Shown here: one piece after another, positions 41,940 to 53,056 of the stretch
How positions within the stretch are numbered: position 1 is the first letter of the stretch
How the letters are laid out: every line of letters begins with the position of its first letter
Assembly (NCBI RefSeq): GCF_000340215.1
Contig: NW_006921550.1
Location: 62,001-126,000, forward strand
Direction of reading: 5' to 3'
Length of the DNA: 64,000 bases
Source of the DNA: Pseudocercospora fijiensis CIRAD86
Lineage: Eukaryota > Ascomycota > Dothideomycetes > Mycosphaerellales > Mycosphaerellaceae
Made by a program: the position numbers and the translations under genes
Notes under the pieces: model-generated
Told to the model about the DNA's origin: nothing
Seen by the model: the letters and a program-made list of their open reading frames with translations, nothing else
The model's database searches: none

Positions 41940-43335
41940 TCCGTATCTTAGGGGCCGTTAATACATTATTAGTGTTACCCCCTATTATAATAGCCGGTTT
42001 ATTACAAAACAACAACCGTGCTACCGCTAGTAGCGCTAGCAATAACAACACTAGTGGTATAGTGCCTACTAAAGTGCCTACTAAAGCATCTACTAAAGTG
42101 CCTCCTACTAAAGAGCCTACCGGAGAGCCTACTAAAGAACCTGTAATTCTAGGTAACGACCTAGAATTGTCTGTCGACGACATTCTTAATAATATTGTTA
42201 ACCGTCGATATAGCTAACTAGCCTTTAGTCCCTAACTAGTAGCGAGACTTTAAGGAGCTACTTAAAACAGGCTTACTGCCTTGCGCTAAGAACAACAGCT
42301 AAAGGATAATCTCCTCGAAATTCGTCGCCTATAGGAAGCCCTAATAACTAATACTAAGCCGATAATAGGGCCTTCCTTACTATCGGTCCTAATTTAAAAG
42401 AAGGATACTAAGCTTAAGGACTATACCGTGTTTAATAGCTCTAGCCGGAAGCAGTACAACGACTACATTCGTAACTATAAGCTTAACTAGCGCAACGTAC
42501 TAAGAGCGCTACTAGACGACTATTCCTTAGTTGTATACGCTATACAGTATATTAATAGCGACCTAAAGCGTATATAGGATAACTATTTTAACTCCCTTAA
42601 TAACTAGACTACTATTTAGTAGCAGACCTATAAAACTATTATGCTAGACACCCTTAGAAACCCTATACTAAGGCAATAACACGCTTAGGACTAGTACCTT
42701 CGAGCTAAACAAAAGACTAATTAATCGGCTCGTTTATTCGAGGCCTACTTAAAGACTCTCGAGGACGACCTTCTAGCTAAGACTAATTCTATATAGATCT
42801 CGGAAATACGCCTAAAACTTAGATAGGAACTTATCCTCGAATTGGACTGTCGCCGTGTGTTCGAATAAGCTAACCTAATACGTATTCAATTTATAGTCGA
42901 AGTAGAAATAGCCGAACGAGCTGTCTAGCTCTAATAACGACTAGAATCGAGGATCCGACTAGCTAGTACTAACCGTAGCAACCGTAGCCGCGGAGGAAAC
43001 CAAGGTTCCTACTAAGACAATAATACTAATAATAGGAATAGTAACGATCGTAGAAGAGGCCGTAGCTAGCGGCTATATAGAGGAGGCCGTAATAGGGGCC
43101 GTAGAAGGGGCTCGTATCCTTATAACGCTAACCGATTAACTAATAACAATAGCTACGGCAGTCTACTAACCGGATTGAAGTGCTTTAATTGTAATAGCAC
43201 TAGCTATCTACTAGGCTAATGCGACAAACCTAAGGACTAGGCCCGAATTGACCGTGCTTCCGCTAAATACCGAAAGCACCTCTTAGCGGCTAACGCTACC
43301 CCTATAGGCCAACCTTCGAAAAAAGAATAAGCGCC
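41940..43335 (+). pseudogene. Decayed gag with CCHC zinc knuckle
   Basis: Gag-like frame with many TAG stops. A run rich in Thr/Lys/Pro repeats (ACTAAAGTGCCT units, 42060-42135) lies near its start. Near the end, 43181-43230 encodes a zinc knuckle CFNC-x4-Y-x4-C in which the expected His is Tyr (CAY to TAY) and one codon is a stop. Just before it is a Gly/Arg/Asn-rich, RNA-binding-like segment. Confidence 0.75.
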
Positions 43336-43339
43336 GCAC

Positions 43340-46300
43340 TAACTGTTAGCCTTGTGCGGCGTAAGACTATCGATATTGTGCTAGCTATTATACGTACCTA
43401 TCTTATATCTAGGCGCGATACTAACTATAAGGCAAAGGTTATACTAGACCCTAGAAATTTAGTTAGCGCCCTTATTAGCTATCGCCTAGCTAAGCAATTA
43501 GACGTTCGGCAATTGCCTAGGACTAACCTGCTAACCCTTACTTAGTTTAATAACGCTCGGCACTTGACCTATAGGGCCTACTATATTCCTATAGTTCTAA
43601 AAGACGACCTCGGAAATAAACGCCTACTAAACTTTACTACCTACGCGGTAGACATAGACAGCCTCCTATCCGACATTGTTATTAGCAACCCTATTCTTAA
43701 GTACTATGCTATAGTTATAGACTTAGGCAGTTAATAATAGCGATTTAGAATCGCTAGAAAAGAGGACATTAAATATATCGATATTAGCGAGTGTCCTAAT
43801 AATATTAGGGTCCTATTTATTAGCAACCTAATACCTGCCTTAGCTAATCCGATAGCTAATCTTCTCGGTAGAGATAACGATGAACCTATACCCCCTAATA
43901 GCATAGACCCTAATTAGCTCTCCCGTATACTAGTGCCTATTCGAGAAACCTATATTAATATATTTAAACACTACTTAGCATCGACATTGCCTATATTCAA
44001 AGAGACGGACTATAAGATTAATATTATAGAGGGCAAAGAGGTTCCTTTTAGCCCCCTCTATAACCTTAGTAAGCGAGAGCTTGCTATATTGCGTAAGTAC
44101 CTAGAGGAAAACCTAGCTAATAGCCGCATTCGGTATAGTAATAGCCCTGCTAGTGCACTAATCCTGTTTGTTCTAAAGAAGGATAGTAGCCTACGGTTAT
44201 ACGTTAATTACCGTAGACTTAACGCTATTACTATTAAAGACCGCTGTCTACTCCCGCTTATTAATAAGACCCTCGACCGCCTTTCTAGTGCCTACTACTA
44301 CACTATATTAGACATTAAGGACGCCTATTACCGCATCCGTATTCGTAAGGGCGATAAATAGAAGACAGCCTTCCGTACTCGCTATAGCTATTTCGAGTAC
44401 TTAGTTATGCTATTTAGGCTAGCTAATGCCCCTATAACATTCTAGTCCTATATTAATCGGGCCCTTTCGAGCCTATTAGACTACCTTTGTGTAGTTTACC
44501 TAGATAACATCCTAGTTTATATACACTTACCTAATATTGCGGAGTACTAGGCTATAGTCCGTAAGGTACTCGATCGCCTACGAGCCTATAGACTATATTG
44601 CAAGCCTTCTAAATGCACCTTCGCTACTAAGGAGGTAGCCTTCCTTAGTTTTATCGTATTAACTAATAGTGTTAAGGCTGATCCTAATCGGATTAAAACA
44701 ATTACTAAATAGCCTGTTCCTACGTCTATTAAGGAGCTTTAATCGTTCCTCGGCTTCGCTAATTTCTACCGCCGCTTTATTAAGGGCTATTTACGGTATA
44801 TAATGCCCCTAACTAAGCTTACTAAAACCAAGGCCAACCCGTCTAGAGAATTCAAATAGACTAATAAGATACAAGCCGCTTTTAACGGTCTAAAGAAGCG
44901 ATTTACTAAAGTCCCCTTGTTATACTATTTTGTACTAAGCAAGCAGATCCGTATTAAGACTAACGCTTTACAGTTCGCTATATCGGCTATTATGTTATAG
45001 CAATCAGATAAGGACTATTACTAGCACCTAATTGCCTTCTTTTTACGAAAGATAATCGATATAGAGCGTCGCTACGAGACCTACGAGTAAGAGCTCCTAG
45101 CTATTGTCGAGGCCTTTAAGTATTAGAGGCACTATCTCGATAGTATATAGCACACTATTTAGGTCTATACAGACTATAACAACCTCCGTAGCATTACTAA
45201 GGTTACTAGGGTTATAGGTCGACAGGCTAGATAGGCCGTCTACCTCGCTAGGTTTGATTTTAATATATTATATCGGCTAGGCGTAAGCAACCCTGCTAAT
45301 AGCCTATCGAGGCGACCTAATTACGATAGCGAGACTTAATACATTAATTCTTTGTTTCTAACCCTATAGCATAAGATTGCTATAGCCCGTATTATTAATA
45401 AGCAAGCGTAGGATAAGCGGACTTCCGGACCCCGCAGCGGTAATAAACACTATAGCGGAGTTATCGTTCTTCTAGTACGCGTTAGAAAGGACGTAGATCG
45501 CTCGAGCTATAATAACTCGATTAAAGACATTGCTATCTATAGTAATAGCCTATATAGCGATAGCACTATAGAAGAGGTTATAGTAGTTCCGGCTGCTAGT
45601 ACTATTAGAAGCATATAATGCGTACCTCGTTCGATAGTATAGGTGCTATTAAATAACCTTGCAAATAGGGATAGTTAATCGTTTATAGATAAGCTATTAC
45701 GTACTTAGTAGAGGGACGCCTTTGCTATTAACCGTATTAATAGGCTTGTAAGTAGGCGAACGACTCGATCTAGTAAGAGTAATTAGTCGATCGACGACAA
45801 AGGTTACTTAAAGTTTAAGGGTAGATACTATGTCCCCGCTAAACAATCGATTAGACAAGAGCTTTTAAAGAGGCACTATAATAGTAAGCTCGCTAGTTAC
45901 TATAGTATAGAGAGGTCGCACGAGCTACTATCGCGTATATACTACTAGCTAAATAGTAAGCGGCATATAAAGGAGTATATATAGACCTATATAGTATACT
46001 AGCGAGTTAAAGCACCGAAGCACTTACCGTTCGGCGAGTTATCTTCGCTCCCGGTTCTAAAGAAGCTATTTACTAAGCTAATAATAGACTTTATTATAGG
46101 CCTTCCTCCTACTAAGCGTAGGGGCAGCAAGGATATATATAATACTATCCTTATTATAGTAGATCGATTTACTAAAGGCGCTCGATACATCCCGGCGCGT
46201 AAGGATTAGACTGCTATTAATATAGTAGAGGCGCTATAGACTAACATCTTCTATACCTATTAGGGAACCCCTAAGGGGATCGTGTCCGATCGTAGATTGA

Positions 46301-47220
46301 CACTAATATCTTACTATTAAAGCGAGATTTGCTTGTAGCTAAGACTGAAGCATCGGCTATTAACAGCCTTCTATCTATAGACTAACGGTTAAATAGAGAG
46401 GCAAAATGCTACCCTATAGCAGTACCTACGTAGCTACATTAATAAAAACCCCGAGGATTAGGTCAATCTCCTATAGCCTACGGAATTCGTATACAATAAT
46501 AGCGTACACTTATCTACTAAGGTTTCACTATATATAGCTATAATAGGCTAGAATACTGCTATGCTATAAGACCTATTATCGCTCGAGGCCGAGCGTAAGG
46601 AAAGGGAAGCGCGTTAAGTACTAGAGACACTAGCAGCTCTTAAGAGGGTTTAAAAGATGCGAGAAATTCACGCTAAGATAGCTAACAAACTAGCAAAGGC
46701 CTAGGCCTATTAGAAGGCCTACTATAACAAACACTATACGCTAATAACCTTTAAGTAAGGCGATATAGTTATACTAAGCACGAAGAACCTCCGCATCCGT
46801 AAACACCTATTACCTAATAGCAAAACAAGGCCTAAGCTCGCACTAAGATATATTAGCCTATTCCGCATTCGAGAAGTTAAGGGCTCCTCCGTATAGGCCT
46901 ACTAGTTATAGCTTCTACCTTATTACACTATCTATAACACCTTCTATATCTCCCTCCTTAAACTATACTACTAGCGCGAAGGCGATAAAGCGCCTGCTAA
47001 GTTAGAAGAAGTCTTAGCTAATAGTAAAGAACTGTAGTTTATAGAACGTATCCTAAAGCATTAGACTAGGAAAAGCAAGAAGGAGTACCTATTAAGATAG
47101 CAAGGCTATTCTCCTAAATAGGACTTATAGGAAGCTAAAGGTTCCTTTAAGGACATAACCGAGTTGTTAGACGAGTATTAGACTAGCGTAAAGAACAAGA
47201 AGAAGGCTAAAAGCTTATAA
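43340..47220 (+). pseudogene. Decayed pol: protease, RT, RNase H, integrase, chromodomain
   Basis: Protease-like region at 43354-43545 (LDPR replacing the LDSG type). RT at about 43930-44600 with NYRRLN, DIKDAYYRIRI and YLDN, where the catalytic YLDD has lost its second Asp (GAC to AAC). RNase H at about 44930-45160 (ETYE, LLAIVEAFK, VYTDY). Integrase at about 45830-46560, with a damaged zinc-binding N terminus and DFIIGLPP in the core. Chromodomain at about 47035-47185 (FIERILKH, QGYSP, KGSFKDITELL). In-frame stops replace Trp and Gln almost everywhere. All five domains are still readable, so decay is by point mutation rather than deletion. Confidence 0.88.
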
Positions 47221-48508
47221 TATTACTATTAAGGCCTAGGATTAATGCTACCCCTAGGGTGCTATTAGCTAACTAATTAGAGGCAAGCAATTGTTAGCAA
47301 CAAAGGATAATAAGACTATACTACTATAGTGGATGCGCACCGAGCGTTAACAAACGCGTTATAACTGTTAACTAATCGCCTGCTCTTTTAAGGAATCTAC
47401 CTCTTTACTAGCATATCCTATAAGACCCTCCTCTTAGCGCCTCTCTTGTTTCTACGTCCTATCGGGGCCCTAAGGCCTAGGCGGTCGATAGAGGCAGCGC
47501 GCGCGCGTAGGCGAATAATGTTAGTAATAATAATAATAACGACGGCGCGGCTAGCGCGGCTATATTAGTAATAGTGTTACGGAGTGTGTTACTATTTAAG
47601 AAAGGAAGGATATAGCTATATTAGTAACGGTATTGCCGAGTTGTTATTAGTTAAAGAAGGAAATTAGAAGTAAGGTAAAGTTAGCGCTAAGATAGCTAGC
47701 GCCGCTATTATTAGCATTACTTGCTATTATTACTACGCCTATAGATATAACCTTACCTATACTACGAGCCTAAGGCACCTTTAATTAAAACTTTAATTAA
47801 AACTTTAAGGCTAAGTTAAAATATTAAGGCTTAAAAGGATTGAGTAGCTTAATAGATCGACTAACTAAGGGCAAAACTATAGAGCTAAGCTAGCCGGGGT
47901 CGATCTTGCGGATAATAGGTTACTCCTCGATCTTTCCGACCCTTCAAGCGAGGCGAACCTCTACTACTGCACTTATAATAGCCTTTACCTATAGAAACTA
48001 GACGAGCTGTGTTTTTTTTTAAAAAGATAAGATAAGATTAACACTTGAAGGCTACTAAACCTAGCTAATTAGGGCTAGCGAAACTACGAATAATAAGAAC
48101 AATAACCCTCGGAAGCGGACGAACCCTCGGAAGCGGACGAACCCTCGGAAGCGGACATTACTAGGTCTTTTAAGAGTAGACGCAAAGAACTCGATACGAT
48201 ATTACTTAGAACGGAGGCAGTACTGCAATACCTCGTACGTCTACCTATTATAGTAGGGAAGACGCGCTTATTATAATTAGTCGAAGGCCTTTAATTCTTA
48301 TAGATATATATTACTTTATAGTTTATTATATATAGAGATAGCGCAGTTAGAGTTATATATTGTATTGTTTAGAGGTAAGGTTTGATATAGTTATATAATT
48401 AGGTAGTTAAGTGTTTAATTTAGCGCAGGCTAAGCAGCTTATTAGACTTGCTAAGTTAGCGGCAATAGAGGTCGTAGAATATAGATAGGCTACGAGGGCG
48501 CGGCCTTT
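47221..48508 (+). other. Long non-coding 3' region of the Gypsy element
   Basis: About 1.3 kb between the chromodomain and the 3' LTR with no readable protein. It has an 18 bp unit (ACCCTCGGAAGCGGACGA) in three tandem copies at about 48105-48157 and a T-run followed by (AAGAT)n near 48010-48030. Such a long spacer is more than a chromovirus needs and may hold remnants of another insertion. Confidence 0.5.
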
Positions 48509-48520
48509 AGAAGGGAAGCG
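48509..48520 (+). other. Polypurine tract of the Gypsy element
   Basis: AGAAGGGAAGCG directly precedes the 3' LTR and fits a plus-strand primer. It supports placing the LTR start at 48521. Confidence 0.6.
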
Positions 48521-48718
48521 TGTATTAGGGCTAAAGAGGCTATACGTAATTAGCATATAACTAGGCCAGGTAAAGCTAGGGTCTTAGTGCCTTAGGTAGG
48601 GCTTAGCGCTTAGCAATAGGCTAACTTGCCTACCTTCCTCCCTCTCCTCCTAGCTCCTTATCGAATACTACCTATACCTACTACTACCCTATCTACCTAC
48701 TAATATACCCTTCTTATA
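48521..48718 (+). repeat. 3' LTR of the Gypsy element
   Basis: 198 bp partner of 41517-41714, starting TGTATTAGGG and ending CTTCTTATA. Confidence 0.88.
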
Positions 48719-48848
48719 GTATCGTGTGTCGTATGTCGCTATTAGTAATTTAAAAAAAGGCCTCGTTTATACGCTCTTTATTTAAGTAGGCCTAAAGGCA
48801 ATAGGGCTTTGCCGTTTTAAGCTATAGGTATAATATCGGGCTGCCGCC

Positions 48849-49013
48849 CTTCTTCTTCTTCTTCTTCTTCTTCTTCTTCTTCTTCTTCTTCTTCTTCTTC
48901 TTCTTCTTCTTCTTCTTCTTCTTCTTCTTCTTCTTCTTCTTCTTCTTCTTCTTCTTCTTCTTCTTCTTCTTCTTCTTCTTCTTCTTCTTCTTCTTCTTCT
49001 TCTTCTTCTTCTT
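48849..49013 (+). repeat. (TTC)n microsatellite, about 55 units
   Basis: Uninterrupted TTC run of about 165 bp. On the minus strand it reads as poly-Lys or poly-Arg, which makes artificial ORFs. The run contains no CpA or TpG, so RIP cannot interrupt it. Confidence 0.97.
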
Positions 49014-49041
49014 GCTCTTAGCTTCTTCCGCCTCGCATCTA

Positions 49042-49206
49042 GCACTTATATTTAGCACTCGCATTTAGTACTCGTATTTAGCACTCGCATTTAGCACTCG
49101 TATTTAGCACTCGTATTTAGTACTCGTATTTAGTACTCGCATTTAGCACTCGCATTTAGCACTCGCATTTAGCACTCGCATTTAGCACTCGCATTTAGTA
49201 CTCGCG
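49042..49206 (+). repeat. 13 bp minisatellite (ATTTAGCACTCGC)
   Basis: About twelve tandem copies of the 13 bp unit ATTTAGCACTCGC, differing only by C/T changes (GCACT/GTACT, CTCGC/CTCGT), consistent with RIP acting on a formerly homogeneous array. Confidence 0.93.
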
Positions 49207-50816
49207 TCTACCGCTAATATATCCGACGTCGACCTACTAGACTCCGACCTACTAGACCTACTAAGTGCGCTTTCTAGCCTGCCGCTAAATCTATACCCGA
49301 ATAAGTTATCTAAGCTATTATCTAAATTGAACCTAGATTCCGAGGCAGATGCTAGTATATAAGCCGCGCTTAATATAGACTAGCAACGTATCGAGACAGA
49401 CCGCCGGATAGCTACTAATAAGAAGGCTACTAGCGACGAAAAGGTACGTAGAGCGGCTTTATTCTAGGCGGTCGCTAATAAGGACATATATAAGGCGGAA
49501 ACATATAAGTAGGAGGATCTTAGCGATAATAATGTTATATTAGAAGAGGCGGAAGAGGCTTCTATCGAAGAAGATAAGGCTATCGATCCGTTTAGTAATA
49601 TAGAGGAGGATAATAGCGATAAACTCGTAGACGAGGAAAATGCGGAGGATACTAGCGTAGCAGCTCCGCGCCGCTAGACTCGATAACAAACTCGACTTGT
49701 AGAAGAAGCTACTACTACTATAGGTCGTCGACGCAGCGGACGTCTCTAGTAAAACCGGACGACTCGAGGCACCTACCGTATTCGTAGTTAGCGTCGTATC
49801 CGCGAGCAGAAATATACTAATATCTTCGGAGAGATAAAGCGTACTAAGCTACTACCTAAGCAGTAGATAATAATGTTTAATAGCTATAGCAAGAAGCTAA
49901 ATAGGACCTATCGCAACTATATCCGCTAGTCTATAGCTACTCTTAAATATAAGTATATCTTCTCGGCTCGAGTTATTCGTAATAAGCTAAAGAAGCTCGT
50001 TAGCAAGCGATTCTTTAACTAGTACAATCCGGAAGATTCGATAAAGGATATTAACCTACTAGAGATATATAGTATTATCGAAGAGACTACGCCGACCTAG
50101 GTTAATCTTCTACGCAAGCTGCTTCTAAATAAGAAGATTCTAATCGGCAAGGAGGATAGTCTACTATATAAGCAGGATCGCCTCCGTAAGCGTATTGCAG
50201 TAATAATACAGATAGCTATCCGCTCGATCTCCCTAAAGAAGGCCTCGATTTTCGGCAAGCAATTCGGACTATACCTAGTTACTAGCGGCGTACTATACTA
50301 CATTATTAGTGTTATTAATAATATAGGCCTTTCTAGTGCCGCTCGGACGATTCAAGTATTAATACGGAAGATAGAGGCGGTCTAGGATTAGCGTATCGTT
50401 ATAATAGCTCGAGATAAGCGGAGTTTTACGGTATACGATAACCTCGTAAAGCAGAAGAACCGCTAGGGCGTCTAGAAGCAGGGTAACCGTATAGAGATGC
50501 TAAATATAACTACCTCCTATATCGGCATTAACGAGCGTATTCTAGCAGAAGGTTTGACTAAGGATATAATTAATTTAAACTCGGAGCTTAGCTATAAACA
50601 CATCCTAGAGAACCTTGCCTAGGACGCGAAGAATAGAACCCGGAAGCACCTCTCGTTATACTATATCGACTAGGCTTTAGGTATCGTATTTGGACTAGAG
50701 CTAAAGGGTATATTCGAGGGTTACGATTTCGAAGTACGATATTAGTCGACTATTACGGAGAGTGTTAATATAGCGATAGGAATTAGCACTTAGTATATCC
50801 GCCTAGGTACTAAAAC
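49207..50816 (+). pseudogene. DUF6589-like transposon-associated gene, 5' half
   Basis: A single frame can be followed through many TAG stops: an acidic N-terminal part, a basic RRSGRL segment near 49725, then a helical region. The segment SFTVYDNLVKQKN near 50415-50460 is followed by EMLNITTSYIG. The DN in a tyrosine context followed by a TT motif is the pattern I associate with fungal DUF6589 proteins, which accompany transposons. The frame is cut at GTKT by the hAT insertion and resumes at 60733. Family assignment is from memory and moderate. Confidence 0.5.
50809..50816 (+). repeat. 8 bp target-site duplication, left copy (ACTAAAAC)
   Basis: ACTAAAAC, identical to 60733-60740. An 8 bp duplication is diagnostic of hAT-superfamily insertion. 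Confidence 0.9.
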
Positions 50817-50838
50817 TAGACCCCGCAGTGGTTCGGTT
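50817..50838 (+). repeat. hAT left terminal inverted repeat
   Basis: TAGACCCCGCAGTGGTTCGG. It matches the inverted right end with two transitions, C/T and G/A, both in the RIP direction. A GGTTCGG...CCGAACC palindrome follows immediately. Confidence 0.88.
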
Positions 50839-50950
50839 TCCGAACCACTAAACGTATATAGTTTGGTTTCTTGGCGGCGAACTAGCTCCCTAGTTCCGGT
50901 TTGGTTTTTTCGAACTATATAGATTCCTGGTTTGAACTAGAGACTGTATT

Positions 50951-51250
50951 GGTTTTACTACAAGGACACTCTTATTCGACTGCCGGCTACGATTGCCGGC
51001 CATAATAGTAACTCTGTTACATTTACTACGCTCTTTTGCCGTTGCTAGGGCGTGGTTGCCGTTGCTAGGGCGTGGTTTTGCTACAAGGACACTCTTATTC
51101 GACTGCCGGCTACGATTGCCGGCTATAATAGTTACTAGGTTGTATTTACTACGCTTTATTACCGTTACTAGGGCGTAGTTGCCGTTGCTAGGGCGTAGTT
51201 GCCGTTGCTAGGGCGTAGTTGCTATTGCCGGGGCGTAGTTGCCGTAGTTG
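50951..51250 (+). repeat. Subterminal tandem repeats of the hAT element
   Basis: A 123 bp unit (starting GGTTTTRCTACAAGGACACT) occurs twice in tandem (50951-51073, 51074 to about 51190). It is followed by a 20 bp minisatellite GTTGCCGTTGCTAGGGCGTR that extends to about 51250. Each 123 bp unit contains an inverted pair GCCGGC-TACGATT-GCCGGC. Such subterminal repeats may be transposase-binding sites. Confidence 0.75.
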
Positions 51251-51399
51251 CGAAAGCTTACCTATATAACGTTACGTAGGCGGCAACAATTAGGGCTTCG
51301 CGACATTCTTACACTTTCAACTTCTTCCTCTATACCTATACCGATAACAACTACTATACGCTGCGCCCCCGCCCCTTTCCCTTACAATAGTAAGAGAGA

Positions 51400-52900
51400 A
51401 GCGCGCCGCGCGCTAAACAGAAGATAGAACTGAAGACCGCGAGTTTGTTTTGCCTAAGCGTCCAACTAAAAAGCGCAAGACTAAAGAGGAGTACTCTACG
51501 AAGAAGAATTCCGTACGAGACCGCGAGAGAAAGGACAAGATAGATAAGGATAAAAGAGCTAAGGATAAGAGAAGAAAGGCGCGGAATAAAGCATTCTATC
51601 GATAGCTAGCGCCTATAGAAAAAAGTAAAGGTTAGAATAAGAAGACAACCTAAGAGAAGGCTAAGAGGAGGAAAGAATTGCGGCTAGTTTTCGAGCGTAA
51701 AGTTCTAGCAGCGTAAGTCAATCTAGCTAGCGGCCGTAGCTAGCAGCTATAGCTAGCAGCTGTAGCTAGCAGCTATGGCCGGCAGCCGTAGCCGGCAGCT
51801 GTAGCCGGCATATTTTTCTTTAATACGTTAACTAATAGCATTTAGACCTATAGTCGCTACCTCTATCGATACGACCGATAGTAACGGAGATGTTTAGATA
51901 GCCGAGAACAACAATGCTAGAGTTTAGGATGCCGCGACAGAGCTTAATACTGCGAATAAAGGAACTAAAAAAAGCGAGGAGATACTATACGTCGATCTAG
52001 TAACAGGTGCAGTCTTAGGGCCTAACGCTATAGACGATAAGCGCTAGGAGTGGATCGAGTATAGTTAAAGAGACGAGATACTAGTAAAGGGCTAAGGCAT
52101 AAGTCCTATCAATCTAGAAAATCATAGTTAAAGCTACTACGAAAAGCTAGTAAGGATTGGAATCGAGACTAGTCGTCTTTATATCCTCGATATAGAGTAG
52201 AAGTTTCTTTATTAGTATTAGAGCGAAGCCTTTACGTCTATAAAGGTAAAGTGGCTTGCGATTAATGCGATCGGGGCTAGGTATCTAGGGACGGCAGAAG
52301 TATTACTATAGGAGGAAGGGGTATAGGTAATTATTCTATACTCGGCATATGTAGCCGGCGTTCGTAGCCGGCAGATACTAACAGTTAAACAGAAAGCGTT
52401 TCTCGAAGGCAGAGTGCTACTGCTATATGAAATCTTTACTAAGGCAGAGAGGGCTTGTATCCGGAATCTAAGCTGCTAGTAGGATAGGTTAGCGTTGGAA
52501 TTCTCTGAATCTCTATATAAGCCTCCGAAGGATTACCTATTTCAGCGATACGGCTTTATCTCGACTACTCCGTAGACACCCGAAGAAGCTCGAGCGCTCT
52601 TTAAGGTCTTTACTAAAAAGCGGAAGGAGTTCGAGGATTAGGATTAGTTAATAGAGCTATTAGTTAGTCTTAGGTTTCGTAGTTAGACTCGGCCTAAGCA
52701 TTTGCTTATCGAGTGTCTTATACCGAAAGAGGATAGATTAAGACTGAAAACGAGCTTAGATTCGTTAGGTATAGTAGCTCGGTTCCGTTAGTAGGAGAGA
52801 GCCGCCGTATAGAAGGCAAAATTCAGGTAGTTAGGGTAGCTAGGAAAGAAATTCTAGTAGTTGGGCTAGCTAGGGTGGCTAGGAAAAAAAATCTAGTAGT
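51400..52900 (+). pseudogene. Unrecognised ORF A in the hAT element
   Basis: A first exon of about 300 nt encodes a very basic, Lys/Arg/Asp-rich segment (RDRERKDKIDKDKR...). A GTAAGT donor at 51713 and an acceptor near 51838-51845 bracket an intron full of GCCGGC-core repeats. The following exon is acidic to mixed (EEILYVDLVTGAVLG, GFISTTP, TRPKHLLIECLIPKED). A second repeat-bearing intron is likely near 52344-52390. The ORF ends in imperfect repeats of TAGGTAGCTAGGAAA (52830-52920). Many in-frame TAG stops. No family recognised; possibly an accessory transposition protein. Confidence 0.5.
51725..51808 (+). repeat. GCCGGC-core repeat cluster (example of a dispersed family)
   Basis: Tandem copies of about 11-12 bp units such as GTAGCCGGCAGC and diverged forms (GTAGCTAGCAGC). 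Related clusters occur only within this hAT element at about 50988, 51111, 52350-52370, 53738-53780, 54772-54792, 56178, 57188-57208, 58253, 58442, 58487-58503, 59045-59092, 59663-59712 and 60520-60552. Several sit inside predicted introns (51713-51845, 54757-54825, 59031-59121). Confidence 0.85.
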
Positions 52901-53056
52901 TAGGTAGCTAGGAAACAAAAAAAAAAGGTGGCTAGCTATTTACTGCCTAGCTGTTCCTAACGATACGATGCTATAAAAGAAAGGGTGTTTCTCTATAGCT
53001 ACTAGTATATATCTACTACTCCTAAGTCCTTACCTTACCGTACGAAACCTTAAAAC

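Larger units (their letters stand above)
41517..48718 (+). mobile_element. Ty3/Gypsy chromovirus LTR retrotransposon, RIP-inactivated
   Basis: Complete 7202 bp element: 198 bp LTRs (41517-41714, 48521-48718), then gag, protease, reverse transcriptase, RNase H, integrase and a C-terminal chromodomain in that order on the plus strand. Integrase after RT/RNase H defines Ty3/Gypsy (Metaviridae order), and the chromodomain defines a chromovirus. The flanks read GTATA before and GTATC after, a possible 5 bp target duplication with one difference. Coding frames are broken dozens of times, mostly by TAG, and key residues are changed in the direction expected of C-to-T mutation at CpA. The two LTRs differ at only a handful of sites, mostly transitions, so insertion may be fairly recent. 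Confidence 0.92.

Noticed and set aside
48782..49064. Minus-strand poly-Arg and poly-Lys open frames
   Set aside because: They are translations of the (TTC)n microsatellite in two frames, not genes.
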